Shown: in pieces, positions 34,809 to 44,963 of the stretch
How positions within the stretch are numbered: position 1 is the stretch's first letter
Layout: every line of letters begins with the position of its first letter
Assembly (NCBI GenBank): GCA_019426215.1
Contig: CM033403.1
Location: forward strand, 36,218,754 to 36,282,753
Source: Buddleja alternifolia
Lineage: Eukaryota; Streptophyta; Magnoliopsida; Lamiales; Scrophulariaceae
Reading direction: 5' to 3'
DNA: 64,000 nt
Notes under the pieces: model-generated
What the model saw: only the letters and a program-made list of their open reading frames with translations
Database searches by the model: none
Told to the model about the DNA's origin: nothing
Program-made: the position numbers and the translations under genes

Positions 34809-35159
34809 GTTGTGTAGGTATATTTCATTTCTGGGAGTTCAATCATCATGGCATCAGAAGGATCAAAGAAAAAGATGGAATAATCATCTCCAGACATGAG
34901 TAACCATCCATACTTAGAGCAACGTATTTCTGCACCGTAAAGCTTGGGAAAGTCCCTGTTAGAAACATCGTTAGAATTAGATTGAATGAATTTCCACTTC
35001 CGCTCGCTCCTCTGATAATACATCAGCCAAGGAAAGCGATTCGCAACTGCACGCCAAGATTTGCATACTACGCCAAGAGTCTTCCTATCTTTAGGAAAGA
35101 GCTTTGACAGTACCAAATTCAAAAGTTCTCCAGGGAGATCAGTCCAATCCATATTGTTT

Positions 35160-36380
35160 CTGAAAAAACAAAAAATTAACTTAAAACCATAATCTAGTAA
35201 AAATTAATGATTTGCATTTTCAGTTTCAAAGAAAATAACACGTTGCTCGTTTATTACCCTCTTAATATCGAATAGTATAAGATTTTGATGATTCAGTCTT
35301 GATAAGTGTTTTATTCATTTAGCAATCTCATCTAATTCCAATGTTTTTATGCAATATTCCATTATAATTGCTCATCTAAAGTCTTGATTTTATCTTGTAA
35401 AATGGTTGGAGCTTTTGACGAGAAAAGATGTCGAATTGGTCGATATTGAGAGGCCCAAATGAAGTCGGGAGGTTAGAGAACGACGGAAAGAGCGAGGTGG
35501 CCCCAAAATAATATGTCGCTCGTTTATTATCCTCTTAATATCGAATAGTAAGGGCTTGTTTGTTTATGTTTTCAAATTCTATATTTTCAATATCCTGGAT
35601 CACAAAATCCTAAAAAACCATAGCACAAATTATTTTCATCTAAATTCACCTTTTTTTCAACTTTACTTTTTCAATCCCCTATATATCTATCAATCACTAT
35701 ATCTATCATATCAAACAATCATCAATCAAAATCATTTACTCCAATCGTTTTCTCTCTTTCTTTTTCATACTTTACAAATTATTTCTTCATTCACATAATC
35801 ATTATTTAAATACCTAACTCAATCATTCAACACATCACATATCAACCTTTCATCGTTTATTTAACACGTTTTATACATTTCAACCATTTTTAAAAATCAT
35901 AAACAAACACATCATAAATCACGTCATTTTCACATGAATCTCCGTAGTATGCACTTCTCGAGAAATTTTCAAAATTCTAACTCAAAAATATACACAAACA
36001 AAGCCTAAGATTTTGATGATTCAGTCTCGTTAATTGATGAACCAAATCGTGAATGAAGTTTAAATGCATATAAAAACTTCTTTTAAAAATAATTGCAAAC
36101 AAATCAGCTATGAAGTGTACAAATTATAAGGACATACAGATCTAAAATCTTCAAAGTATAAAATTAGGGATTCGGGTAAAATTTATTACGGAAAAAGAAA
36201 TTGGGAATAAATCACTCTAACAATAAAAGGTTTAAATTTTTCTTTTGTTACACAAAAGTTTATGAAAATAAGTACTAGGACATTAAACAATTCAGTGAAA
36301 TAATCAAATTTTATTTGAATTATTGAAATAAATGGGAGAAATCCCCATCCTCAGACTAACAACAAGCCGCATGAACGTAC
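35160..36380 (-). other. 5'-UTR intron of F-box gene A
   Basis: On the minus strand the donor AAAAG/GTACGTTCATG lies at 36381/36380 and the acceptor TTTTTTCAG/AAACAATATGG at 35160/35159, eight bases before the start codon. The second F-box gene has the same arrangement. The intron is enlarged by the MITE at 35552-36005. A duplicated block (CCTCTTAATATCGAATAGTA) occurs at 35270 and 35531. Confidence 0.65.
35552..36005. mobile_element. Tourist-like MITE in the F-box A intron
   Basis: The ends GGGCTTGTTTGTTTATG and GGCTTTGTTTGTGTATA (right end reverse complemented) are inverted repeats, flanked by TAA on both sides (35549-35551 and 36006-36008). An uninterrupted duplicate of the target (GAATAGTATAAGATTTTGATG) is present at about 35272, supporting the insertion. 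It is AT-rich and non-coding. Confidence 0.7.
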
Positions 36381-36467
36381 CTTTTGATTAAATTAACAAC
36401 AATCCCAGATCGATTGAGAGAGAGATATTATGCACTTTCGTGTGAGTGAAAGAGGCAAATTAACAAG
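36381..36467 (-). other. 5' leader exon of F-box gene A
   Basis: This is untranslated sequence upstream of the intron donor, with the CCCAGATCGATTGAGAGAGA word also present upstream of F-box B near 39045. The transcription start is not determined. Confidence 0.4.
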
Positions 36468-36650
36468 CAATGGGGTGTGGCCTAGCGGTCACAAGGCCAT
36501 CGACCGTGAGAACCCACCCGGGTTCAAAACCCAGGTGTGGAGATTGGGGGTATTTTCCCTATATTCTGCCCTGGGGACCCCTACGCTTATCGAGCCCGTC
36601 GCCTATGGGTAACCTAGGGAAGAATATAAAGATAGGCTTGATTTATTTCT
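36468..36650 (+). repeat. tRNA-derived SINE, second family
   Basis: Pol III internal promoter boxes are well preserved: A box TGGCCTAGCGG at 36478-36488 and B box GGTTCAAAACC at 36521-36531, 32 bases apart as in tRNAs. A tRNA-unrelated tail follows (CCTATATTCTGCCCTGGGG, CGAGCCCGTCGCCTATGGG) to about 36650. It is unlike the SINE family at 6655 and 44964. A target duplication was not resolved. Confidence 0.8.
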
Positions 36651-36948
36651 TTAACTCTTGAATCTTGTTATTATCGTACTTTAATTAATTTTTCGCATTT
36701 TAAGTTTTTCCTATACTCCAATTAAATGTTCCTCTAGTGCATCTCATAATATACTTTCATAAATAAAGTTGGTAAAATATACAAACTCTCTCGGAAAAAT
36801 TATATTTAATAAAGACTTAGAAAAATATTATAATCACAAATGATATTATAAACTAATGGGATAAAAGCATAGACCCTCCCTATGGGCGGTTGGTTGCCCC
36901 AACCTATCAAAATATGCAACTACCGACTCTTTTAATTTGCTTGAACTA

Positions 36949-37205
36949 TTAACTCTTAAAAGCAAACTTTAGCCATCGAATCCATCTACCAGACTGCCTC
37001 GGACAGCCCCTCACTTGTAACCATTGCATAACAGATTGAACAACAATGTTTGCCCATTCACAACCTAAAAAAAGATGTTCAACAGTTTCAACAGCACACC
37101 CACATAATAAGCAGTTATAATCAGGTAAGAGAATGAACTTACTCAAGCGCTCTCGAGTTTGAAGTCTTCTACACAGGAATGGTAGATTTTTCCACCGATA
37201 TCTAA
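36949..37205 (-). mobile_element. LINE fragment: reverse-transcriptase zinc-binding domain
   Basis: A minus-strand open frame gives a zf-RVT pattern (NCLLCGCAVETVEHLFLGC, CCHC-like), continuing upstream in sequence that reads PYIRYRWKNLPFLCRRLQTR. The remaining LINE is absent. It differs from the zf-RVT domains of the three larger LINEs here. Confidence 0.75.
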
Positions 37206-37460
37206 TATGGAACTAGTCTCAATATCATAAATTATAGTGCCAACAGAAGACAAAATCTTCATCAATCAAGACATTATTATTATTTTGCCAGCCAAATGCA
37301 ATGACTGTGTTGTTGAGTGCTCTGCGTCTAATACATCATTAGACGTGCAATTGAGGTGCACATATACTAATATACATATTTGAAGTCGGACATGAAACGA
37401 AATAGCATTTGTAGAAAAAATAGAAAATTAAACTCTAATCCATAAATGACACTAACTAGT

Positions 37461-38500
37461 TTATGGGTGCCATGGCGTCAATTGTTCAGGCAATTCTAGC
37501 ATAGGTGAAGGCGTATACCAAGTAGCAGAGCGTAACTCTTTAAAACCATAAGAATTGATGCTGGTGTAATCGCCCTCAAAGGAATGGTATTTCCGAGTAT
37601 CCAAAGAGTAAAATACACCCTTATCGCCATGAAACATGGGGAAAAAAATCCTGTTTGACATGCTTTTTTTAGGAGCGGTCTCAGCAAAAGTCGCAGAATT
37701 ACTCACAAATAACATCTTGTCACCTAAATCTTCCACCAATTCCCACTTCATCTCAGGTTCCAATAGCCTAAATACATTGACTTTTCCATCGTCATGTTCA
37801 ACAAACACAGCAAAAATCGTTTTTCTCCCATGAATCTTAAATAAGAAGTATTGTTTAATTATGCAGCGAAGCCGAGGTGATGAGAGGCACTTAGTGTAGA
37901 CCATCCACCTACGTTGAGAGAATTGTCCATTGATATTAAACATACCAATATTCCCATTCACATCCAAACAATATAAAAATCCACGATGCAAAACTGGGGT
38001 GCATATGGATACTGGAAAGGGAATCGTGTTGTCATAGGAGTAGCTCGTCCATTTATCTTCTCCCCGCCTAAGCATGCCTATTTGCAGATTTGTGGGGGCG
38101 TCTTGGTTTGCGATCCCGAAAATGAAGCATTGTGGGGAAGTTGGCGGGTAGAAAAAACTGATCGTTGCGTAGCAATAATCTATTACGGGGAGTTCAATCA
38201 TCGTGCTATTAGAAATATCAAAGAAAAAAGAGTAAAATCATCTCGACAAATGAGCAACCATCCGTATTTAGAGCAACATATTTCTGCATTGTAAAGCTCT
38301 CGAAAGTCTTTGTCAAAAACGTCGTTCGATTGAATGAATTTCCACATCCCCTCGCTCCTCTTATAAAACATCAGCCAAGGAGAGCGATTCGCAATTGCAC
38401 GCCAAGATTTACATACTACGCCAAAAGTCCTCCTATCTTTAGGAAAGAGTTTTGACACCACCAAAACCAAAAGTTCTTCAGGGAGATCAGCCCAATTCAT
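37461..38500 (-). pseudogene. F-box/DUF295 gene B, single frameshift
   Basis: This is the tandem paralogue of the split gene at 32859-35152. It starts at 38500 with an F-box (DLPEELLVLVVSKLFPKDRR, VVCKSWRAIANRSPW) and CSKYGWLLICRDDFTLF. The frame then breaks at a T run near 38228, where six T stand in place of the seven needed. The propeller continues in the other frame: MIELPVIDYCYATISFF, SPQCFIFGIANQD, CTPVLHRGFLYCLDVNGNIG, FAVFVEHDDGKVNVFRLL, LGDKMLFVS and NRIFFPMFHGDKG, ending at 37461. One extra T would give 346 residues. A homopolymer change is also the commonest sequencing error, so the gene may be intact in the organism. 5'-UTR intron at 38508-38941. Confidence 0.85.
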
Positions 38501-38507
38501 ATTGTTT

Positions 38508-38941
38508 CTGAAAATAACAAATTTAACACAAAACCATCTTAGTTTACAATTGATGATGTTTGTATTTTCAGTTTCAAAGAAAATAACACGGCACTCATTT
38601 AATACCCTTTTAATATAGAATAGTAATATTTTGATTCAATTTCATTAGATCGTCTGTAACACTATGCATGTCACTCATATATGCGTGTACACGATTGCAT
38701 TACAAAATATATGAACTACAGTTTCATACAATTGATGAACCAAATCGTGGATGTTACACAATAAAAGAATATGGGAATAAATCACTCTTAACAATGAAAG
38801 CTTAGAATTTTTCTTTTGTTACACAACACTTTATGAAAATAAGTACTAGGACATTAAAAATTTGTGTGAAAAATTCAAAATTTATTTGAATTATGGGAGA
38901 AATCTCCATCCTCGGACTAACAGCAAGGCGCATCAACGTAC
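38508..38941 (-). other. 5'-UTR intron of F-box gene B
   Basis: Donor AAAAG/GTACGTTGATG (38942/38941) and acceptor TTTTCAG/AAACAATATG (38508/38507) are canonical on the minus strand and match the positions in gene A. The intron sequence also aligns with that of gene A apart from the MITE there. Confidence 0.65.
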
Positions 38942-39480
38942 CTTTTGATCACGGACAACGTACTTTGATTAACATTACATGTCTTGAGATAAGTCCCAGA
39001 TAGATTGAAAGAGAGAGAAAGATCCGCAAATTAGGTCATGAGATGAGTCCCAGATCGATTGAGAGAGAACTGTACGCAAATTCTTTATTTTGATAATTAG
39101 AAAGATACGCAAATTCTACAAAGTGACTTTTCTGCGTGCAAATTAATATACGGTAGTAACTTGTATAAATCAGGTATTTATTTTGACGTGGGCCTTATGG
39201 TTAAGGAATTACAACCTGTAACGAATTATATATGCAAAAGAAATCAAAATTAAATATAAATATTAGTAAAAAATAAAATAAAATAAATAAATATTTGTTT
39301 AAGTATAAGGTATTTCTGTACTTACAGAAATTTTTGCAGGCAAATAAAGTTTCGAGGCCTGTGTATAATTTAAAATTTCTTAGAGAATTTCTGGTTAATT
39401 TTTTTTCATAGGCAGGCAGGTGGATAATAAGACATTTAACAGGGGATCAAATGTATCTAACACTATATAACAAAATCTTC
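38942..39480. other. 5' flank of F-box B, no gene
   Basis: Contains the leader words shared with the first F-box gene (CCCAGATCGATTGAGAGAGA near 39045) and AT-rich DNA. Nothing else recognised. Confidence 0.5.
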
Positions 39481-39481
39481 T

Positions 39482-39815
39482 ATTGCAAACCCTATTGTAT
39501 CAACGGTATTGGATGCAATAAATTTGCAATAAAAAATCCTATTCGCAGCCAGTCTCCTTGCCGATGTAGGAAAAAGATTTCATTGTTCCTTCATAATTCT
39601 CCTTTGTCGATGTAGGGTTCACAAAAGATTTCATTGTTCCTTTATAATTCCCAATCCTTGTTGTAGATGGTATTGTGTGTGTGTATATATATATATATAC
39701 GTGTATTATAATGGTTACGTTAGTGTTTTTTTCGTTCCCTAATCCCCTCTGCTTTCGTTTCTCCTCTGCCCGTCCTTGGCCTCAAATTATTCCTCTACCG
39801 CTCTTCCTAGATCTT
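39482..39815 (+). repeat. duplicated 5'-flank segment, copy 1
   Basis: It shares ordered words with 41441-41672: CAAACCCTA, GCAACAAAAA-type, CCTATT.GCA.CCAGTCTCC, TTCCTTTATAAT.CCCAATCCT, a TATA run, GTGTGTGT, TCGTTC and TATTCCTCTACC.CTCTTCC.GATCTT. It looks like a promoter plus leader copied twice, with no reading frame directly after this copy. Confidence 0.6.
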
Positions 39816-39846
39816 ATTGGCATAACAAACTTCAAATATATATATA

Positions 39847-40519
39847 CTAGTGTGTAACTCGGGGAATCCTGCCCCCACCTTCCTATATTAATATTAATAG
39901 ATATTAATATTATAATACAATTCGACGACGGTTGTTAAGATAGGTCAACGACGGTTTCAACAGCATCTCAAGGCGGGGGCAGGATTCGAACCTGCAACGA
40001 GTTTAAACTATAATACAATTCCAATCTCTATTGATGTTGTTGCTAATTTAATAAATTAGATTGGTACATTCTTTTAAAATTAATCTCATAACATAGGTAA
40101 ATACACAAGAATTTGACAATTGCAACAAAAGTAAAAATGGTCCTCAGGCCAAAGTCCACTTCTAACAATTTCCTCCTACTAAAACCACAATAGGACAAGA
40201 ACCCATTTTCTAATTTGACACGGCCTTGATTCTTGGCCATGGCAGCCCAGCCCCTAACAACTCTTTCAACTTTATTTAACCCAACAATATATGCATTCAG
40301 TATTCTAATGAATTTTACAGTCTCACTTTTTCTTGAAACTATAACATAATAGAAAATAGAAAACTTTATTAGCTGAATTTTTTTGCGGTTAAGTATACTT
40401 CCCTACGAGGAAACAATAATTGTGGTTAATGTACTTCTTCAAATCTATACAAAATTATCATTTTTTTAAAATTATGTTTAAATTAACTTAGGCTGTGCGT
40501 AGCACGGGTTACACACTAG
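39847..40519. mobile_element. Helitron-like or TIR element with CTAGTGTGTAAC ends
   Basis: The left end CTAGTGTGTAAC is the exact reverse complement of the right end GTTACACACTAG. The right end also shows a short hairpin (CTGTGC-GTA-GCACGG) 12 bases before a terminal CTAG, a Helitron 3'-end hallmark. The base after CTAG is C, not the usual T. Inside, GAATCCTGCCCCC and GGGGGCAGGATTC form another inverted pair around 39863-39990, the second overlapping a tRNA B-box-like word. Confidence 0.55.
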
Positions 40520-40937
40520 CGTATATATATAAAACTTCATACATAAACAAAAATTAAGTATAAAATTAGGGATTTGAGTACAATTGATTGCCACTCATGT
40601 TAACATAACAAACATCGTATAGATAAAAATAAATAAAAAAATTCCAACATAATTTAAACAATAAATACAAATAAGAAATTGGGAATAAATCACTCTTAAC
40701 AATAAAATGACTCTTAAGAATCACTCTATAAAGTGACCTTTCGCTGGGAAAATTCTTATATAAACTGGGTTTTGGACCACATTTGTGGACCTTGTAGATG
40801 TGATTAATCCACATCACTTGTTTTTTAATTCAAAAAAATAAAATAAGTGATGTGGATTAATTACATCCACAAGATGAACAAGTGAGATCCAATACCCGGT
40901 GTATATAAGTATTTTTCCCTTTCAGTGTGCAAATCAT
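40520..40937. repeat. third, gene-less copy of the F-box 5' flank
   Basis: ATTGGGAATAAATCACTCTTAACAAT at about 40676 recurs at about 36196 and 38767 in the upstream regions of the two tandem F-box genes, and the CTAAAGTGAC.TTTCGCTG-like word recurs near 39120. No F-box frame follows, so this is an orphan duplicate. Confidence 0.55.
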
Positions 40938-41407
40938 AGTTAGTAAACTACGAGACGGGAAAAGTTCGTCATTTAATACGTACGTGTATATTATGAAATT
41001 TTATTGAAAGTTACGGTGAAAAATTCGGCTAAAAGGTACGGGAAGGGGAAATAAACAGATTCGTAGACGTACGAGTATAATACGGATATAAATTAATTAT
41101 TCGGGAGTAAAAATACATCTTAATTCTATAGAAATTTGTAAGATTTATTGCTTTTTCTTGCTTTTAATTTATATAAATAATATTTTATATGAGTCATTAA
41201 TTGACAATAATTAATATTTTGATAAAATATTAACATTCAAAGTTTTTAATTGTATAATACTCAAAAATTAATAATAATTTTTAAGTTTTAAATTAAAAAA
41301 AATATTTTTTTCCCAAAATTAGAGTATTATTCGTCAAGTATTATACGAGATACATAAAGTACGTGTACTAAACGGTTCAACTCAAAAGTACGAATATTAT
41401 TCATTAC
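40938..41407. repeat. dispersed non-coding repeat R1, copy 2
   Basis: It aligns in order and orientation with 10391-10822 over its whole length, with about 40 extra bases. It begins AGTTAGTAAA and ends AAAAGTACGAATATTATTCA. No coding frame. Confidence 0.75.
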
Positions 41408-41440
41408 ATTCAGAGTGCATATGGGAAACGGAAATATTAT

Positions 41441-41672
41441 TCTATTTCAAACCCTAATCTAATTTAATAAAATTCGCAACAAAAAGAATTCCTATTTGCA
41501 CCCAGTCTCCTCGTCGGTTCTTCCTTTATAATCCCCAATCCTAGTTATATTAATATATATATATATATATATGTCTATTATAATTGTGTGTGTGTGTTTT
41601 TTTCCTTCTTGTTCGTCCTCCGCCGGTTCTTTGCGTCGACTTATCCCTCTACCTCTCTTCCAGATCTTTCCA
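41441..41672 (+). repeat. duplicated 5'-flank segment, copy 2
   Basis: Partner of 39482-39815. It precedes, at a distance of 2 kb, the plus-strand DUF295 frame at 43668. Confidence 0.6.
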
Positions 41673-42080
41673 GGCTATAGTTGAGCTTTGCTACACAGTA
41701 TGTGTTACTGATTGTTTGATTTGATTAAATCAATTGGTGTATGTAATCACCTAATCTTTATTATTATTTTCATTATTATTGTTACTATATTCACAATAAA
41801 TTTGTTGGATTTTCAGGACACGGACCGTTTCAGGCCAACATCAGCCTACCTAACAAGAGGTTATTATTTTGAACGCAGAGTAAGTTTTCTAGAAAGAAAT
41901 TTCGCTATTTAGTTAGTTATTTTATGTTTTTTAAATGAGTTTATTCGTGATAGCACAGTTTGTTATGGCTGGTGATAATGCCAGAGCAAAAACCGTGTAA
42001 TTGACATAATTACTCTTGCTCCTAAATTTCAAATCTTATACAAAATACTATTCTTCACCGGCCTGCTTGAGTAAATTATA
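41673..42080. other. intergenic, nothing recognised
   Basis: A 66-codon plus-strand frame at 41712-41912 lacks recognisable features. The 9-mer TAAATTATA at 42072-42080 belongs to the target duplication of the next element. Confidence 0.5.
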
Positions 42081-42684
42081 GGGAAAATTACTCAAAACCC
42101 CCTAAAATAATTTTTCATATCCAAAAAACCCATACCCACGGAAATATTTTTCAATCTTAAAAACCCATTCTACAAGTTTTTCATTCCAAAAACCCCAAAA
42201 GTAAGGATTAACAACTTTTTGGACTAAACTATCCCTTCATTTATTAAGTTAATAATGGATCAATTATTTTTTCTTAATGTATCGTCGTGTTTTGATTCTT
42301 TCAAATTGATGAATCATAAAATACGGATTTTCTTTTGTAATATTAATTTTTTTAAATATTTGTGTATAATTTATTTTTGATTTTAATATGATAATTATCT
42401 ATAAATATATGTTTTAAATTATTTAAAAAGATTAAAAAATTTGAAAATTTAAAATTAAAATCATAATTAATATCAATTATCAATACAAAATTTTCAAATA
42501 AATAAATTTTATTGCATATTTTAATCTAGAAGGCTAAGGATAATTAAGTTCATAAATTTGTTAACCCTAAATATTGGGTTTTTTGGAGTGAAAAGTTGAT
42601 GGAAGGGTTTTTTGGATTGACAAATATTATCATGGGTTTTTTGGATATAAATATTTATTTTAAGGGTTTTTTATTAATTTTCCC
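42081..42684. mobile_element. Mutator-like MITE with perfect 9-bp duplication
   Basis: Both ends begin GGGAAAATTA and continue as inverted repeats for over 60 bases (AAAACCC, ATATCCAAAAAACCCAT). The perfect 9-mer TAAATTATA flanks it at 42072-42080 and 42685-42693. Long TIRs with a 9-bp duplication are the mark of Mutator-like elements. The core is AT-rich and non-coding. Confidence 0.88.
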
Positions 42685-42902
42685 TAAATTATATATACAA
42701 CGAGTGAGATCATCTGTTCAGCCGGAGATATGTTTACCCTTGCCGTTATAATAGTTTTCGGCAAACATGAGTGTTCAAACAATCATGGAAATTATTTGAA
42801 TGAAAAAAGAACAAATCTTTGAAATTGAAGCAGAGATGGTAGGGGAGCATACGAAGGGAGTGTATAGTGGAAAAAGAAGGAAACATGAGAAGGAGGAGCG
42901 GG

Positions 42903-42957
42903 GGTGGGGGGAGGCGAGCGCACCCTCCAGCCCCCCTCTGGCTCCATCCCCGTCTCT
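42903..42957 (-). repeat. end fragment of a CAGGGACGGA-family hAT element
   Basis: On the minus strand GGGGATGGAGCCAGAGGGGG and GGCTGGAGGGTG match the left end of the element at 11231. The other end was not found nearby, so it is a remnant. Confidence 0.55.
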
Positions 42958-43667
42958 AAATGGAAACCATCGCTTTCACTTGCAATTTCTGGGTAAAATC
43001 ATCATCCAAGAATCTATGCAACTGCTCATGTGATTGTTTAAAATAACAAATGGGGCAAACTTCAAGTGAGGTGTGTGACTTTGATTTTCACTTTTAACAA
43101 ATTTTCAAGTGTAAGCTGTGGCCGGCGGCTGGACGATGGGAATTGGAAAAGTCTGAAGTTTTGGGCGTATAAGTTTTTGAAGGGTAATTATGCCAATTAT
43201 ATTGTTTTTGCTCTGGCATTATCACCAGCCATTTGTTATAGCCTATGTAGGATTACTTTTGTTGGTAAGTCTCATCTCATTCAAGTTGATTTACTTTCAA
43301 GATCTTTGTTAATTAATTATTATATGATGATTGTCATAATGTGTTCATATTCATGATATGAAGTAAATAAAAAGGAAATAAGCTTTTACCAATTTTTTAG
43401 ATTTCGGATTCTAACTACATTTTAGTCACCTCATTCAAGTTTATTCACTTTCAAAATCATTGTTATTTACTTTCAAAACTTCTCTCTCTCTCTCTCTCTA
43501 CTAGTTTAGAAAACTTGTTTCCTTTAATCTCTCATTTTGCTTGTTTTTCATTGCTTGTATGTGAGTACTAGTTTTGAAACTACCAGTGATACATGTTTGT
43601 ATTTGACCAAGTAGGTTTGGACCCTTTTTTTTTTGTGTATTGATTTTATGATCTTGATTAATCATTA

Positions 43668-44636
43668 ATGCAGCTTCATTGTATCCACATGGAAATAAAA
43701 GGAGCAAATGAGGAGAGACAACTTCCTTTGCTCTTGATATCTCAGAAAGAGAAACAATTCTTTTACAACATATTAGATAATCGATTTCACACCATAAATA
43801 TTCCTGAGTTGCGCAACAAGTACATATTGACCTCTGCTTTTGGATGGCTTATTTTAGTGGACATCAACACAGAAGATTGTTATCTTTGGAATCCCGTGTC
43901 CTTGGATAAGATAGAGCTTCCAGAATTGACATGTCCACTGACTTACAATAAATGTCACTTGTCTAAACCCCCCACTGAACCCGATTGTCACATCTTGTTC
44001 ATTGCTGGTAATGGCTTGTCTCGGCATTTTTGCCAAATTGGAGATGATCAATTTGTCACCCAAACCACAACAGACAATGTTGGATGTTTATCTGCAGTTG
44101 CGAGCTTCCAAGGGAAGATTTACGGCATTGTCATCTCTCATTTTGTTTATCAGTTTGTTACTGCTAATTTTGTTGGTGGAACTCTTGAGTTGAATCCAAT
44201 TTTGATAGAGGGGGGACTACCTTGGGGCATGCCTCAACCATCAAGACCATGGACACAAATGCATGTAGATTACTTGATTGAGTCGTCGTGTGGTGAGCTC
44301 TTATTGGTTCATAAAATGTTTCGATGTATTCATCTTGAAGTTGGTTTGGAATTTAGAGTTTTTAGGGTGGATGTTGATCAAATGGAGTGCAAGGAGCTAG
44401 AGAACATTGGCGAACAAGCAATTTTTATCAGCGATGATGGTGAAGCGTTTTGTTGCTCCTCTTTAGGAGTCAAACCTAATTCCATATATTTTACTGTTCC
44501 TGAGAGTAGGAATCTCTATATATACGATTTGAATGATAGGAGCACAAGTGCATCGCTGCCATGTTCTATTGCTAGAAGATCCATGATAGAAAGCTATTGG
44601 GTCCCACCCCAAATCTTTCGGAATTTTCTTAATTAA
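43668..44636 (+). CDS. DUF295 (KIB1-4 propeller) protein, F-box absent
   Basis: A 322-residue frame, the only uninterrupted host-type gene in the window. It has the features of the KIB1-4 beta-propeller family: LLISQKEKQFFYNILD (residues about 22-40), FGWLILVD (60s), CYLWNPVSLDKIELPEL, and the C-terminal IGEQAIFISDDGEAFCCSS, GVKPNSIYFT and NLYIYDLND. It lacks the N-terminal F-box that the neighbouring paralogues carry. The ATG at 43668 overlaps a good splice acceptor (TTAATGCAG at 43665-43673), so the real gene may start in an upstream exon, perhaps one ending at the GTAAGT donor 43265. The next in-frame ATG is 43689. Whether it works in an SCF ligase without an F-box is unknown. It faces opposite to the three other members. 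Confidence 0.75.
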   Translation: MQLHCIHMEIKGANEERQLPLLLISQKEKQFFYNILDNRFHTINIPELRNKYILTSAFGWLILVDINTEDCYLWNPVSLDKIELPELTCPLTYNKCHLSKPPTEPDCHILFIAGNGLSRHFCQIGDDQFVTQTTTDNVGCLSAVASFQGKIYGIVISHFVYQFVTANFVGGTLELNPILIEGGLPWGMPQPSRPWTQMHVDYLIESSCGELLLVHKMFRCIHLEVGLEFRVFRVDVDQMECKELENIGEQAIFISDDGEAFCCSSLGVKPNSIYFTVPESRNLYIYDLNDRSTSASLPCSIARRSMIESYWVPPQIFRNFLN

Positions 44637-44963
44637 TTCTACATAGTATTAATGGTCGAAGAACGAATGTGCATTAAACTAAAGTTGAGTGATGGATTGG
44701 TTCGTTGTAGAATGGCAAGAAGATATGGTGGATATATATCAATATCTATATATGGATGATTTCATTATTTTATATTATATTAATATATTATATATACTAT
44801 TAAACTATATTATGCAGATTCACTTAATGCATTTTTTGAAGTATGCAATTAATTCAATCATACACAAGTTAGTCTCTGATATATTTAATTTAGTAAGTAT
44901 ATCTTATATTTTGATTTTGATCTTTTTCTTAATTCTCAAGTGAATTTCAAATAATCAAATATC
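44637..44963. other. 3' flank, nothing recognised
   Basis: AT-rich, with a TATA-type run at 44745-44810. No coding or repeat match. Confidence 0.5.

Larger units (their letters stand above)
32859..35152 (-). pseudogene. F-box/DUF295 gene A, split by a transposon
   Basis: F-box proteins of this type are the substrate-receptor subunits of SCF ubiquitin ligases; the targets of this member are unknown. The reading frame starts at 35152 with an F-box (DLPGELLNLVLSKLFPKDRK, VVCKSWRAVANRFPW, residues about 4-45), followed by a KIB1-4 propeller (DUF295): CSKYGWLLMSGDDYSIFFFD, then after the insertion SFFHPPTSPQCFIFGIA, CTPVLHRGFVYCLD, FVEHDERKVNVFRLLEPEM, LGDKMLWVS and NRIYFPMFHG. A 1,233-bp hAT element (33576-34808) with an 8-bp duplication interrupts it at codon 115 or so. 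Without it and one target copy the frame is continuous, 350 residues, normal for the family. A 5'-UTR intron lies upstream. As it stands the gene is disrupted unless the element is spliced out. Confidence 0.88.

Noticed and set aside
39960..39995. tRNA-like word GGTTCGAATCC (reverse strand) as a tRNA gene
   Set aside because: Only the B-box arm is present; no acceptor stem, D arm or anticodon arm can be formed around it.
43066..43356. Frame upstream of the DUF295 gene as a first exon
   Set aside because: It contains a good donor at 43265 but the phase does not match the downstream frame and there is no F-box pattern.
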